From Tubulanus polymorphus (Eukaryota > Nemertea > Palaeonemertea > Tubulaniformes > Tubulanidae), in the NCBI RefSeq assembly GCF_964204645.1, contig NC_134034.1:12777962-12841961 (forward strand): a stretch of 64,000 bases of DNA, given 5' to 3'. The number at the start of each line of letters is the position of its first letter. Position 1 is the first letter of the stretch. This document shows, one piece after another, positions 1-12,000 of this stretch. The position numbers and the translations under genes were made by a program. A model generated the notes under the pieces. It searched no databases. It was not told where the DNA came from and saw only the letters and a program-made list of their open reading frames with translations.

Positions 1-287
1 CCTCTCATGATTCATTTTCAGTTGTAAATAAATCAGTGAAAATAAAACATTTAATGTAAATAATATCTTAGAATCTGTCTGTATCAATGCTGTTGTACAG
101 GGGTGTCCCAGGTTCGAACCCGCTTATTACTGATATTGATGCAGAGTGATCCTGATGCTGATTTGAGGATGTTCAGGGGTGTTCCGGGTTCGAACCAACT
201 AATTACTGATACTGATTCAGAGTAGTCTTGATGCTGAATAGAGGATGTACAGGGTTGCCAGAGAGGAAGGGATGTCAAGATTCTAAC

Positions 288-526
288 ATGATCGCCATCT
301 ATTGGAATTTGGCTGAACTGACTAGAAAGCTCTTACTTGTCTTACTGATTATTCTCTAATCCAATAAAATCACACTCGCCATCTGGTGGATATAACTATC
401 ATTAGAATGTAGTAGCATAGAAATCCACCAGATGGCGAGTGTGATTTCAACGCATTGAAGAAGAATCAGTGAGACGAATAAGAGCTATCTAGTCGGTTCT
501 GCCAAAATCCAATAGATGGCGATCAT
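288..526. mobile_element. Palindromic MITE-like element, family A copy 1
   Basis: The whole ~240 bp segment folds back on itself. The left end atgatcgccatctattgga is mirrored by tccaatagatggcgatcat at the right end. An inner gccatctggtggat pairs with atccaccagatggc. It has no coding capacity. A near-identical full copy lies at 1774-2011 and a right-half fragment at 2597-2668. Confidence 0.8.
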
Positions 527-846
527 AGTATCATCGATAAACTGGGTGTATGTCCCGGGTTCGAACCCAGTTATTACTGATACTGATTCAGAGTGATCCT
601 GGTGCTGAATAGAGGGTGTACAGGGGTATCCCGGGTTCAAAACCAGTACTGATACCGATTCAAAGTCGTCTTGATGCTGAATAGAGGATGTACAGGGGTG
701 TCTCGGGTTCGAACACAGTAATTACTGATACCGATTAAGAGTGTTCCTGGTGCTGAATTGAGGATGTATAGTGGTGTCCCGGGTTCGAAACCGGTATATT
801 GGTACTGACATAATGCTGATTAGAGGATGTACAAGGCGCATCCCGG

Positions 847-1023
847 CCGTACGGTGCTGCCGCTATGCTCATCGTTAGCGGGATTTTCGTGCACTAACGT
901 AAGTCAACTCTGGCAATCGACGTGCTGTCCAGTTATACTCCGTAACCCTCGCTTGCCAGAGTTGATCTACGATAGTGTACGAAAATCCCGCTAACAATCT
1001 GCATAGCGGCAGCACCATACGGT
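847..1023. mobile_element. Palindromic MITE-like element, family B copy 1
   Basis: A ~180 bp near-perfect inverted repeat begins ccgtacggtgctgccgcta and ends with the reverse complement. The inner arms gttagcgggattttcgt and caactctggcaa are also mirrored. Three more copies lie within the next 2.3 kb (2337-2512, 2819-2994, 3148-3313). Their flanks are also alike, so the copies were probably multiplied by segmental duplication of the field rather than by independent insertion. Confidence 0.8.
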
Positions 1024-1773
1024 AAAATGTTGATATCTTAAAAATAATTACTACTGATTCAGAGTGGTCCTGATGCTGAATAGAGGATGAACAGGAGCCA
1101 AGGTTCGAACCCAGTAATTACTGATACTGATTCAGAGTGGTCCCGATGCTGAATACAAGATGTAAACGGTTGTCCCGGATTCGAGCCCAGCTGTTCCAGA
1201 GTGGTCCTGATGCTGAATGGAGGATGTACAGCGGTGTCCCGGGTTTGAACCCAGTTATTACTGATACTGATTCAGAGTGGTCCCGATGCTGAATAGAGGA
1301 TGTACAGGGGTGTCCGGGTTAGAACCTAGTAATTACTGATACTGATTGAGAGTCCTGTGCTATTAAGAGGGTGTACTGAGTTGTCCCGGGTTAATGATGA
1401 TACTGATTCAGAGTGGTCTTGATGCTGAATAGAGGATGTACAGGGGAGTCCCGAGTTCGAGTTCGAATCAAGTAATTACTGATACTGATTCAGAGTGGTC
1501 CTGATGCTGAATAGAGGATGTACAGGGGTGTCCCGGGTTCGAAACCAGTAATTACTGATACCGATTCAGAGTGGTCCGGATGCTGAATAGAGGATATACA
1601 GGGGTGTCCGGGTTAGAACCTAGTAATTACTGATACTGATTGAGAGTCCTGTGCTATTAAGAGGGTGTACTGAGTTGTCCCGGGTTAATGATGATACTGA
1701 TTCAGAGTGGTCTTGATGCTGAATAGAGGATGTACAGGGTTGCCAGAGAGGAAGGGATGTCAAGATTTCTAAC

Positions 1774-2011
1774 GTGATCGCCATCTATTGGAATTTGTCT
1801 GAACTGACTAGATAGCTCTTACTTGTCTTACTGATTCTCTTTAATCCGTTAAAATCACACTCGCCATCTGGTGGATATAACTATCATTAGACTGTAGCAG
1901 CATAGAAATCCACCAGATGGCGAGTGTGATTTCAACGCATTGAAGAAGAGTCAGTGAGACGAATAAGAGCTATCTAGTCGGTTCTGCCAAGATCCAATAG
2001 ATGGCGATCAT
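1774..2011. mobile_element. Palindromic MITE-like element, family A copy 2
   Basis: Same foldback structure as the element at 288-526, with a few substitutions, and with the same flanking sequence on the left (gttgccagagaggaaggga). Shared flanks indicate duplication of a larger block. Confidence 0.8.
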
Positions 2012-2336
2012 AGTATCATTGATAAATTAGGCGGATGTCCCGGGTTCGAACCCAGTTATTACTGATACTAGTTCAGAGTGACACTAATGCTGAAAAGAGG
2101 ATGTACAGGGGTGTCCCGGGTTCAAACAGTAATTACTGATACAATGGTTCAGAGTACTAGTCTTGATGCTGAATAGAGGATGTACAGGTGTGTCCCGGGT
2201 TTGAACCTAGTAATCACTGATACTAATTCAGTGGTCCTGATGCTGAATTGAGGATGTACAGGGGTATCCCGGGTTCGAAACCGGTATATTGGTACTGACA
2301 TGATGCTTATTAGAGGATGTACAAGGCGTGTCCCGG

Positions 2337-2512
2337 CCGTACGGTGCTGCCGCTATGCTCATCGTTAGCGGGATTTTCGTACACTAACTTAAGTCAACTC
2401 TGGCAATCGACGTGCTCTTCAGTCATACTCCGTAACCCTCGCTTGCCAGAGTTGATTTACGTTAGTGTATGAAAATCCCGCTAACAATGAGCATAGCGGC
2501 AGCACCGTACGT
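2337..2512. mobile_element. Palindromic MITE-like element, family B copy 2
   Basis: Inverted repeat equivalent to 847-1023, with both arms intact. It lies directly after the same gaaaccggtatattggtac flank seen at the other copies. Confidence 0.8.
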
Positions 2513-2596
2513 TGAAATGTTGATATCTTATGTTGATATTTCCTCCATATACCATGGGAATGGTTGGAGTGTAATAAATATTCGTATTCGTATTCA

Positions 2597-2668
2597 TTGA
2601 AGAAGAGTCAGTGAGACGAGTAAGAGCTATCTAGTCGGTTCTGCCAAGATCCAATAGATGGCGATCAT
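2597..2668. mobile_element. Fragment of family A element
   Basis: Only the right arm of the family A palindrome is present, from the attgaagaagagtcagtgag segment to the gatcat end. The left arm is missing. Confidence 0.7.
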
Positions 2669-2818
2669 AGTATCATTGATAAACTAGGCGGATGTCCCGG
2701 GTTCGAACCCAGTTATTACCCATACTGAATTGAGGATGTACAGGGGTGTACCAGGTTCGAAACCGGTATATTGGTACTGACATGATGCTTATTAGAGGAT
2801 GTGCAAGGCGTGTCCCGG

Positions 2819-2994
2819 CCGTACGGTGCTGCCGCTATGCCCATCGTTAGCGGGATTTTCGTACACTAACTTAAGTCAACTCTGGCAATCAACGTGTTCT
2901 CCAGTTATACTCCGTAACCCTCGCTTGCCAGAGTTGATTTACGTTAGTGTATGAAAATCCCGCTAACAATGAGCGTAGCGGCAGCACCGTACGG
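2819..2994. mobile_element. Palindromic MITE-like element, family B copy 3
   Basis: Inverted repeat of the same family as 847-1023, with ccgtacggtgctgcc at both ends in opposite orientation. Confidence 0.8.
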
Positions 2995-3147
2995 TGAAAT
3001 GTTGATCTCTTAAGAAAAAGTAATTACTGATACTGATTCAGAGTGATCCTGATGCTGAATAGAGGACAAACAGGGGTGTCCCGGGTTCGAAACCGGTATA
3101 TTGGTACTGACATGATGCTGATTAGAGGATGTACAGGGCGCGTTCGG

Positions 3148-3313
3148 CCGTACGGTGCTGCCGCTATGCTCATCGTTAGCGGGATTTTCATACACTAACT
3201 TAAGTCAACTCTGGCAATCGACGTGCAGTCCCGTAACCCTAGCCTGCCAGAGTTTATTTCTGTTAGTGTATGAAAATCCCGCTAACAATCTGCATAGCGG
3301 CAGCACCGTACGG
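3148..3313. mobile_element. Palindromic MITE-like element, family B copy 4
   Basis: Fourth family B copy. The centre is slightly shortened relative to the others and the arms are intact. Confidence 0.75.
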
Positions 3314-3480
3314 TAAAATGTTGATATCTTAAAGGTGATACTGGTTCAGAGTGATCGCTCCTGATGCTGGATAGAGGACGACAGGAGCACGGGTTCGAAC
3401 CCAGTGATCACTGATACTGATTCAGAGTGGTCCTGATGCTGAATAGACGATGTACAGGGTGTCACGGAAACTAGACTCGT

Positions 3481-5220
3481 CAGTATAAGAAGTTTGGACA
3501 CCGATGGGTCCCACCCAGTTCATCCTCTAGGCTCTATTCAGTAACACGGCGAACGTGATCGGTATTGCGAATAAGGTTCGAACCCGGGACGCCCCTATCC
3601 ATCGTCTAGATGATTCATCACGAGCGCCCGATTGTCAGAAAACGAACGATAAAACACTGATTGTGAATAATTTGTATAAAAGGAATGTATTTTATCAGTA
3701 ATAATTAAATCTGGTGCTAAATACAATAAGTACAACAGCATACTTCATACAATCTGTATATACGTTTTTATATACATCTAGTTTTGTATTCATTGTTTTA
3801 AAAACGGGACCAACAATGAATACGGTTGTAAATCGTATCCATTTCAAACAATAGTCGATTTTTCGCATATTACTTGCAGTTCTGATATGTTTACTTCGAG
3901 AAGTTTTTTCTTATCTTCGAAATTAAAAATATTCGCCATTTTCGGAACAAAAACAAAAAGTTTTTTTTGTTCTCGTATTAGAATAAAGGAAAAAAATACT
4001 TTCTTTCATTTTTTTCTATCTTCTAAACTAAAAACCCTATGGATTTGTTAACACTATTGTTAATCTACTGAAGGCTAAGTTTCGCAAGCGAGAGACATTT
4101 TTCCGAGTCAAAATTCGTATCATAGCACAATATGTAACACATTAATCTGAATGGCAGACGATGTACACGTGTCTCCCCCTACAGGACGTTCTAGAATAAT
4201 TAATAATATATGATGAATAATATGAATTGATGCAGACCGTCAGACTCGATTGTTCAATAGAACCATGTCCTGAGTAACATACGAATCTAGGTTAGTGAAA
4301 TACCAGTTACCGGTTTCATTGAATATCAACGTAGACCATAGATGATCAAAGTTACCCCTAGGGCTAAAATCTTCGCCCAGGGCCCGGTTTTATAGACCAG
4401 ACCCAGTTCCACAGTTGTGAGTTAGAGTTGACTCTGAGTTAAAGTTAGTTCATTTTCAATGACTTAACCCAGGGTCAAATCTTAACTCAGAACTGTGGAA
4501 CTGGACCCTGGTATCAAAGTTACTGCTAGGGTTAAATCTTCAACCTGGACTTGGTTTTATGGACCAGGTATCAAAGTTACCCCTAGGGTCCAATCTTCAA
4601 CCAGGGATAGACTGAGTATCGAAGTTACCCCTAGGAATTGTTAACCCGATGACGACCACCATAGTAACAATGAGAGACCATGGTAAAGTCTGATAAATTT
4701 CACAAAGTTCCCAGCGTGCCCCAGATATCAATGAAACTCAGTTCTGTGGTTTTATAAAACCAGGGCCGTCCCCCGGAAACTAGATTTGCATGGAATGTTT
4801 GTATAAATGGTAGCAGTATATTTCTATATCGAATAGTCGGAGGTTATTCTAGTTTTTAGCTGCTCTAAAGACTGTGAACTAAAAAGCGATGACGCAATTC
4901 GTTCTATTTTCACTCTTAATCACTAGAGGGCACTGTTAACACCATTAACGCAATACATTTAAACCTTATAGTACGGATTGTAAGAGAGCGCACTTCAGAG
5001 CGATGTAGAATTTACCAAACAAACAACAAATGATTTGTGTGACTCTTTTGAGGATTAGGGATCATTACAATTGTTACAATATGATAGTACACAGGTTAAC
5101 CTTCTCTCCCCGAACGGGAGGCAGGCGATTGAGCACCGTAGAGGACCCTCGCGATTCAAATAAGCTTCTTCATTTTAACTACAGATAATAACACAGAATT
5201 GGCCTAAAGGTAGGGGACAC
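3481..5220. other. Intergenic DNA with one small foldback element
   Basis: No exon with splice sites and sustained coding frame is visible. The segment 4401-4511 is a foldback element (family C): cccagttccacagttgtgag at the left and a gaactgtggaactgga end at the right. Related copies lie at 42492-42597 and 54267-54369. Around it, several short cctagggttaa/ccaggtatcaaagttacc-type segments repeat irregularly. Confidence 0.6.
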
Positions 5221-5584
5221 GAGCGTATTTTTTCGCCCGATCGCGACGATTAAATCCGCCAGCAAATTCGCCGACGAATTTATACGCCCGATACGAGCAC
5301 ACGTAGCGATCAAACCGAAATTCAGTCAGCGACCGGCACTTAGTGGGAGAGAGTTAACGAATCACATGATATCAACAATGCATCCTATTGGTTGATAAAA
5401 ATGGATCGCTGCGGGCAGACGGGCGAATCGATCGCCGGCGTAAATAATCGGGCAAAAATATCAAACATGTTTGATACGGGCGATTCGCCGGGCGATCGAG
5501 TCGGCCCCCGTGACCGGACACACAAGCGAATTTTTCGGGCGATTTATAAATTTGCCGCGATCAGGCGAAAAAATACGCTCGCAG
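5221..5584. mobile_element. MITE with ~25 bp terminal inverted repeats
   Basis: The left end gagcgtattttttcgcccga is mirrored at the right end by a cgaaaaaatacgctc terminus. The interior is rich in cgatcg and gggcga words and holds no convincing ORF. The 73-codon ORF through it lacks any protein-like features. Confidence 0.7.
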
Positions 5585-5659
5585 AACAGAGTCGGCGCGA
5601 CATGGCAAAATAAAGGTGTGAAAATCTACTGAATATGAAAATATGTGTTCATAGAATAC

Positions 5660-5757
5660 GCATGTGGGCTACGAGGGAGGTAGGGAGGAGAGGGCGGTAG
5701 GGAGGAGAGGGAGGGAGGGAGGAGAGGGAGGGAGGGAGGAGAGGGAGGTAGGGAGGC
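5660..5757. repeat. Purine-rich (gggagga)n repeat
   Basis: Low-complexity ggagggagggaggagag tract. It lies beyond the stop codon of the GALNT gene (minus strand), where it would be in the 3' untranslated region or just downstream. Confidence 0.8.
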
Positions 5758-6011
5758 AAAATCGGTGAATTTTGCTTCACAAGGAGGAAATCGAGGGAAA
5801 AAACCTACAGAAAAAATTTTTGGTGACAAAAAAATGATATTCAACACTCGTAAAAGTTTCTCGGTGGTTTTTTTTTTTGGTTTTGAAAAGTGAAAATTCT
5901 TCGTTCGAACATCTAACGATAATGAGAAGGATGAAAATGATGACAGAGTCGGTGCGAGCGGTGAAGATGACGACGATGATGAAGACAGGTCTCTTTCGAT
6001 GTGATCAGCGA

Positions 6012-9000
6012 TCATCTCGCTTTCGTCCAATCCATATCCGTTAATATCCACTTTTGAGAAGGGCTCGTATCACTGCACAAAGCTGAAAATAACAGGGCCA
6101 TCAAATATTGACAATCAGGGAACTACATAACTTTGGGAATGAGTTCAGAATCAGGGAACTATGTAGGGTTGGAACTCGAGTTGACAATCAGGGAACTATG
6201 TAGCTTTGGGACTGACTTTGCTCAGGGAACTCCGTGGCTTTTGGACCGAGTTCAGAATCAGGGAACTACGTAACTATGTAGCTTTGAGACTGAGTTTAGA
6301 ATCAGGGAACTCAGTAGGGTTGGAACTTGAGTTGACAATCAGGGAACTACGTAATTTTGGGACGGAGTTTAGAATCAGGGAACTCGGTAGCTTTGGGACC
6401 GAGCTTAGAATCAGGGAACTCGGTAGCTTTGGGACTGACTTTGCTCAGGGAACTACGTAACTTTGGGGCTGAGTTCAGAATCAGGGAACTTGGTAAGGTT
6501 GGAACTTGAGTTGACAATCAGCGAACTCTGTAGCTTTGGAACAAACTTTAAAATCAGGGAACTCTGTAGCTTTGGGACGGAGTTGAGAATCAGGGAACTT
6601 CGTTGCTTTGGGACGGAGTTTAGAATCAGGGAACTCGGTAGGGTTGGAACTTGAGTTGACAATCAGAGAACTCTGTAGCTTTGGAACAAACTTTAAAATC
6701 AGGGAACTCTGTAACTTTGGGACTGAGCTTAGAATCAGGGAACTTCGTTGCTTTGGGACGGAGTTTAGAATCAGGGAACTATGTAGCTTTGGGACTGACT
6801 TTGCTCAGGGAACTCTGTGGCTTTTGGACCGAGTTCAGAATCAGGGAACTATGTAGCTTTGGGACTGATTTCAGAATCAGGGAACTCTAACTTTGCGACT
6901 GAGCTTAGAATCAGGGAACTTCGTTGCTTTGGGACGGAGTTGAGAATCAGTTAACTCAGTAGCGTTGGGACGGAGTTGAGAATGAGTTAACTCAGTAGCG
7001 TTGGGACTAAGATGAAGTTTAATATTAGTATGATATATTTACCCATAGTAGGTGAATCTCTATCTGAAGGTGAAGCTTTATCAAGGCACTGATTACTGTG
7101 AACGTGTTTTAAAGTTAAACTCTGAAAATAAAAACAGAAATACTAAAATATAACAGTCATCAATGAAGCAAAGAAATATGACGTGACAACACTGGACCAA
7201 CCGAAAGATTGAAAGCAGTCAAAATTCTACAATTAAGGACTTTATTTCAAACTGTTCTGAGTCTAAACTGAAGTGAGAATTGTGGAGTCCTGTGATTTTG
7301 GAATCCATCTGCTGCTGTTGGAAAGAGATATGTTGTGGAGCCCTATAACCGGCATCCATCTGCTGCTGTTGAAGAGAGAGATACCGGTATGTTGTGGAGC
7401 CCTATAACCGGCACCCGTCTGCTGCTGTTGAAGAGAGAGATGATGTGGAGCCCTATAACCGGCACCCGTCTGCTGCTGTCGAAGAGAGAGATATGTTGTG
7501 GAGCCCTATAACCGGCATCCGTTTGCTACTGTCGAAGAGAGAGATATGTTGTGGAGCCCTATAACCGGCATCCGTCTGCTGCTGTCGAAGAGAGAGATAT
7601 GTTGTGGAGCCCTATAACCGGCACCCGTCTGCTGCTGTCGAAGAGAGAGATATGTTGTGGAGCCCTATAACCGGCATCCGTTTGCTACTGTCGAAGAGAG
7701 AGATATGTTGTGGAGCCCTATAACCGGCATCCGTCTGCTGCTGTCGAAGAGAGAGATATGTTGTGGAGCCCTATAACCGGCACCCGTCTGCTGCTGTCGA
7801 AGAGAGAGATATGTTGTGGAGCCCTATAACCGGCATCCGTCTGCTGCTGTTGAAGAGAGAGGTATGTTTACCTGTTTATCATACTCCCACAGTTGATTTC
7901 CACCTAAACCGTGACAGGTGATCATTTTAACTGGACCGCCGAACGCTGCAACATCTAAACATAAATCATCGCTTTGTATTGCCTTCTTCTTCGTGTATGA
8001 GAATACCTATACATAGAGAAATACATAGAGAATACCTGTACATCGAGAAATACATTGAGAATACCTGTACATAGAGAAATACATTGAGAATACCTGTACA
8101 TAGAGAAATACATTGAGAATACCTGTACATCGAGAAATACATTGAGAATACCTGTACATCGAGAAATACATTGAGAATACCTGTACATCGAGAAATACAT
8201 TGAGAATACCTGTACATCGAGAAATACATTGAGAATATGTAGAGAAATACTAGACTCAGATAGCAACACTCACTTTAGCATGGTGTCTACTGAGCCACAT
8301 GCTAACAACTTATCATGGCAAATTCATAATTCACTAATGAACCTTAAAATGCAGTCGCATATTTTCAGGACATATTTCGAACATCGTAAATTGACAACAA
8401 TGACCGGTCAACAATGAATCGACCAGTATCCGAGCGGTCAATAATGAATTGATGAGTTACACACCGGTCAACAATGAATTGACCAGTAACCGACCGGTCA
8501 ACAATGAATCGACCAGTATCCGAGTGGTCAATAATGAATTGATGAGTAACACACCAGTTAGTGACAACTGTTGAGTAATAGATTGAACATACCTGATTGC
8601 CTCCCATGCCGTGACACGAAACTAATCCAACTTTCTCCGTGTTCTTACGACCCATACTGTCTAAACATTGACCAGATTCCTGATTCTTTACCTAAAATTC
8701 AATCAATTATATAACGATTCATCTCAAGATTCATCACAATTCTCTCTTCTTAATTATTAAATCCTAAAAACAAACTCTTCAGTGTCTGAATGTGCACACT
8801 TCATAAATGGTGAAAGCTTAGAGGGGGAGGCTGGATCTAAGCTGCTGTCTGAAGGGGTGGTCCCAAGCTGCTGATTGTCTGAAGGGGTGGTTCCAAGCTG
8901 CTGATTGTCTGAAGGGGTGGTTCCAAGCTGCTGAAGGGGTGGTTTTATTCCGATGTTAGCACCACCGTACAGCGGGTGGGAGTGTTTGCACCACGGTACT

Positions 9001-12000
9001 CACCTCGCCTAAAGAGAAATAATCTAAAGGCATCTGAGATTCTGGGTAGATATTCTCCAGATACCATTTAAAATCATGACATTGAAGTTTGTCTCGTAGT
9101 TTCTTACGTTCCGAGACATCTCCATAATCAACGCTCTTAACACCTGCAAATTACAAACAAATCAACACTTTTAACACCTATGGCGATCAACACTCTAAAC
9201 ACCTGTGAATAACAACTATTATGTAAGAGTAAATCTTCCTCTTCTGGTTATTGGTAGTTAACTGAGGATTGAACTGTTCTCAGCAGACGTACGCTCAGTT
9301 CTCAGCAGACGTACGCTCAGTTCTCAGCAGACGCACGTTCAGTTCTCAGCAGACATACGCTCAGTTCTCAGCAGACGCATGCTCAGCTCTCAGCAGACGT
9401 ACGCTCAGTTCTCAGCAGACGTACGCTCAGTTCTCAGCAGACGCACGCTCAGCTCTCAGCAGACGTACACTCAGTTCTCAGCAGACGCGCACTCAGTGCT
9501 CACCAGACATACACTCAGTTCTCAGCAGACGTACAGTCAGTTCTCAGCAGACGCACGCTCAGTTCTCAGCAGACGCGCACTCAGTGCTCACCAGACGCGC
9601 ACTCAGTGCTCACCAGACATACACTCAGTTCTCAGCAGACGCACGCTCAGTTCTCAGACAAGCACACTATTCTCAATGTTAGGTTTTCATTTAAACGATA
9701 AAACATTTACCTGGATTAATTTTATAATAAAACTCCTTCCATTCGTCCATCCAAACTTCCGCTAATCTCGCGTTGTTTTTATTGATTATTTTCACCGTTC
9801 CCCCGGGAAACGAATACGGAGACGCCTTACGGAAAACATGGCCGACGTGCGAACACGTTCCGATCAACAACGTTCCGTGACACATCCAAATACGAAACGA
9901 CATTTCCAGATTCTCGCCGCCCCAAATATCCATCCCTTTATCGTACGATCCGATCTCGTAGAAAAAGTTACGTTCGATCGAGAATAAACCGCCGGCCATT
10001 GTTGGAGTTCGGGCGGGAACGCTGCGGTCGCCAGAGCGACGATCCATCTCTCTCTGCGGTATCGGGTACCAGCGGAAATTCAGCTTCCAATTGAACCCGC
10101 CCCACGTCATGTCGGAACCGGCGATGTACTCGAACGTATCGTCACTGATCACATCTATAATCGGACAAACGACTGACTTCCTGCAAAATACAGTCAAATA
10201 CATCATCAAATACATCATCAAATACATCATCAAATACATCATCAAATACATCATCAAATAGATGGGTGAATACACAATACACACCAATCAAATACACCAA
10301 TCAATTACGTATTCTTAACCATTAATAATAATCAAATATATCAGAAATGAAAACACTTTTTCAAGATGGATCATTATGGACTTCTGGAGTCGGGTCCCTG
10401 TTGTCTAGGGAGCACTTTTACCTGGCATCTAGCGAGCATTTGTTTATCATCAAACCAATGCAGGACCTTTGAGAATATTATGTCTTATAGGTTAAAGGTG
10501 GTTCAAAATGAATAATCAAAGGAAAATCCTGGTCAGAAAGATATTGGTTCCTTAATAATTGAGGCCCCCGTTTCCCGAGGGGTTTGAGGGGTGAAGGGGT
10601 TCATACCTATCTTTATGTATTTCAGCTAATAATGGTTCTAACCAACCTTCAGCGCATTCACAATGTGAATCTAGGAATGTAATCACTTTACCTTTCGCGC
10701 GACTAGCACCTAGAAATAAAAACAATGCTATCAATATTCGTTGTTCTCATGGTGCCCCCTAGTGTGTATACGACACACTGCTAGCAGCGCCCCTAGCGGT
10801 TGATACTAACCTTTTAATCGAGCTCTGATCAGACCACTGCGTACACCCATTCTTACAACATAAACTGGGACGGAAAGTTCGGATACAAAATCTTCTAATT
10901 GTTTACCTAAATGTTCTATAAACAGACAGAGACTGGGATCAGTTCAATTCCCTGAGGCAGAACCCCCCTCTCCCTCCCCCTCCCTCCCTTTTCAAATACA
11001 TACGTTTTTCACTAGCGTCGTCTACTAGTATAATTTCTCGTATAAGTTTCCGCGGCGACCGATTGATAACACTAAAAACCGTACGAATCAGCGTACTCCA
11101 AGCCTCGTTATGGAATACGATCACTACGCTCGTATCAGGTAAAACATCAGCAGACGGATAAACTTTCTCTTTACATCTAAACACAATAATACAATACATC
11201 ACGCCGGAGCCAACCACTGAGGTATCTTACATCCAGGAGACACTCTGCTGATATATCTGATACTATTGGAGCAGCCCCACATATATATCTGATGTCCCTG
11301 GAGCCACCAACTGAACTCAAATATCCTCGAGCCACCACTCATGTTTCTGATACCTTTGGAGCAGCCCCACTGATATATCTGCTGTCCTGAAGCCACCCAC
11401 TCATGTATCTGATACCTTTGGAGCAGCCCCACTGATATATCTGCTGTCCTGAAGCCACCCACTCATGTATCTGATATCCTGGAGCCACCCTCTATTGTAT
11501 CTGATGCCCTTGGAGCTAACCAACTGATATATCTGCTGTACTGAAGCCACCCTCTATGTATCTGATATCCTGGAGCCACCCACTGATATCCTGGGAGCCA
11601 CCTGTAATGAATCTATGTACTCATGGAGCCACCCCTGTTTGAAATGAACCAGTTAGGAAGCCGGACCTAGTTGTGAGTTAAACTTACTGTGCCATCCTGA
11701 CATCAGCTAGCGTTCTATTCAATGAGATCATATCGCTTGCCATTATATTAAACTGATTGATTTTAAATTTCTCTTTCATCTCTTTTTGTTTTTCAGCTGG
11801 AATGTGAACAGCTTTTCCGTATTCACCCGCTCCTTCTTTCTCTACCATACCTGAAATAATAAATACAACTATAATCGCAGTACGCGCGCGGTGGTGGCAA
11901 CTATTCCCAGACGCGTACGTCGTTTTCTCTGACTTGATCTGCTAACAATCGGATCAATTTACACGGTCAGGGTCTTATGACATAAACAGAAACGTGATTT

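Larger units (their letters stand above)
1..3480. repeat. Composite tandem repeat field
   Basis: Degenerate tandem units of roughly 75-80 bp recur here. Each combines a palindromic GGGTTCGAACCC-like core, an 'attactgatactgattc' segment and a 'tgctgaatagaggatgtac' segment. Blocks are also duplicated at larger scale: the stretch near 1260-1770 repeats itself. The GGTTCGAANCC core resembles the B box/T arm of tRNA genes, so the unit may derive from a tRNA-related SINE, but I find no matching A box. Two families of hairpin elements sit inside the field and are listed separately. I see no credible coding exon. Confidence 0.85.

Noticed and set aside
5626-6051. 141-codon minus-strand ORF overlapping the last GALNT exon
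   Set aside because: The real terminal exon uses another frame, which yields SPSQKW and a stop at 6012. The ORF's Ser/Pro/Leu-rich end comes from the purine-rich repeat.
7955-8269. Minus-strand ORFs through the 29 bp array reading [12 protein letters not shown]
   Set aside because: They result from a stop-free repeat. The exon frame set by the lectin domain reads a TAG immediately upstream of the exon.
9269-9765. Overlapping Ser/Gln/Ala-rich plus-strand ORFs
   Set aside because: They are produced by the 22 bp minisatellite in GALNT intron 6 and lie antisense to the gene. The same holds for ORFs in 6206-6890, 16164-16544 and 47581-48042.
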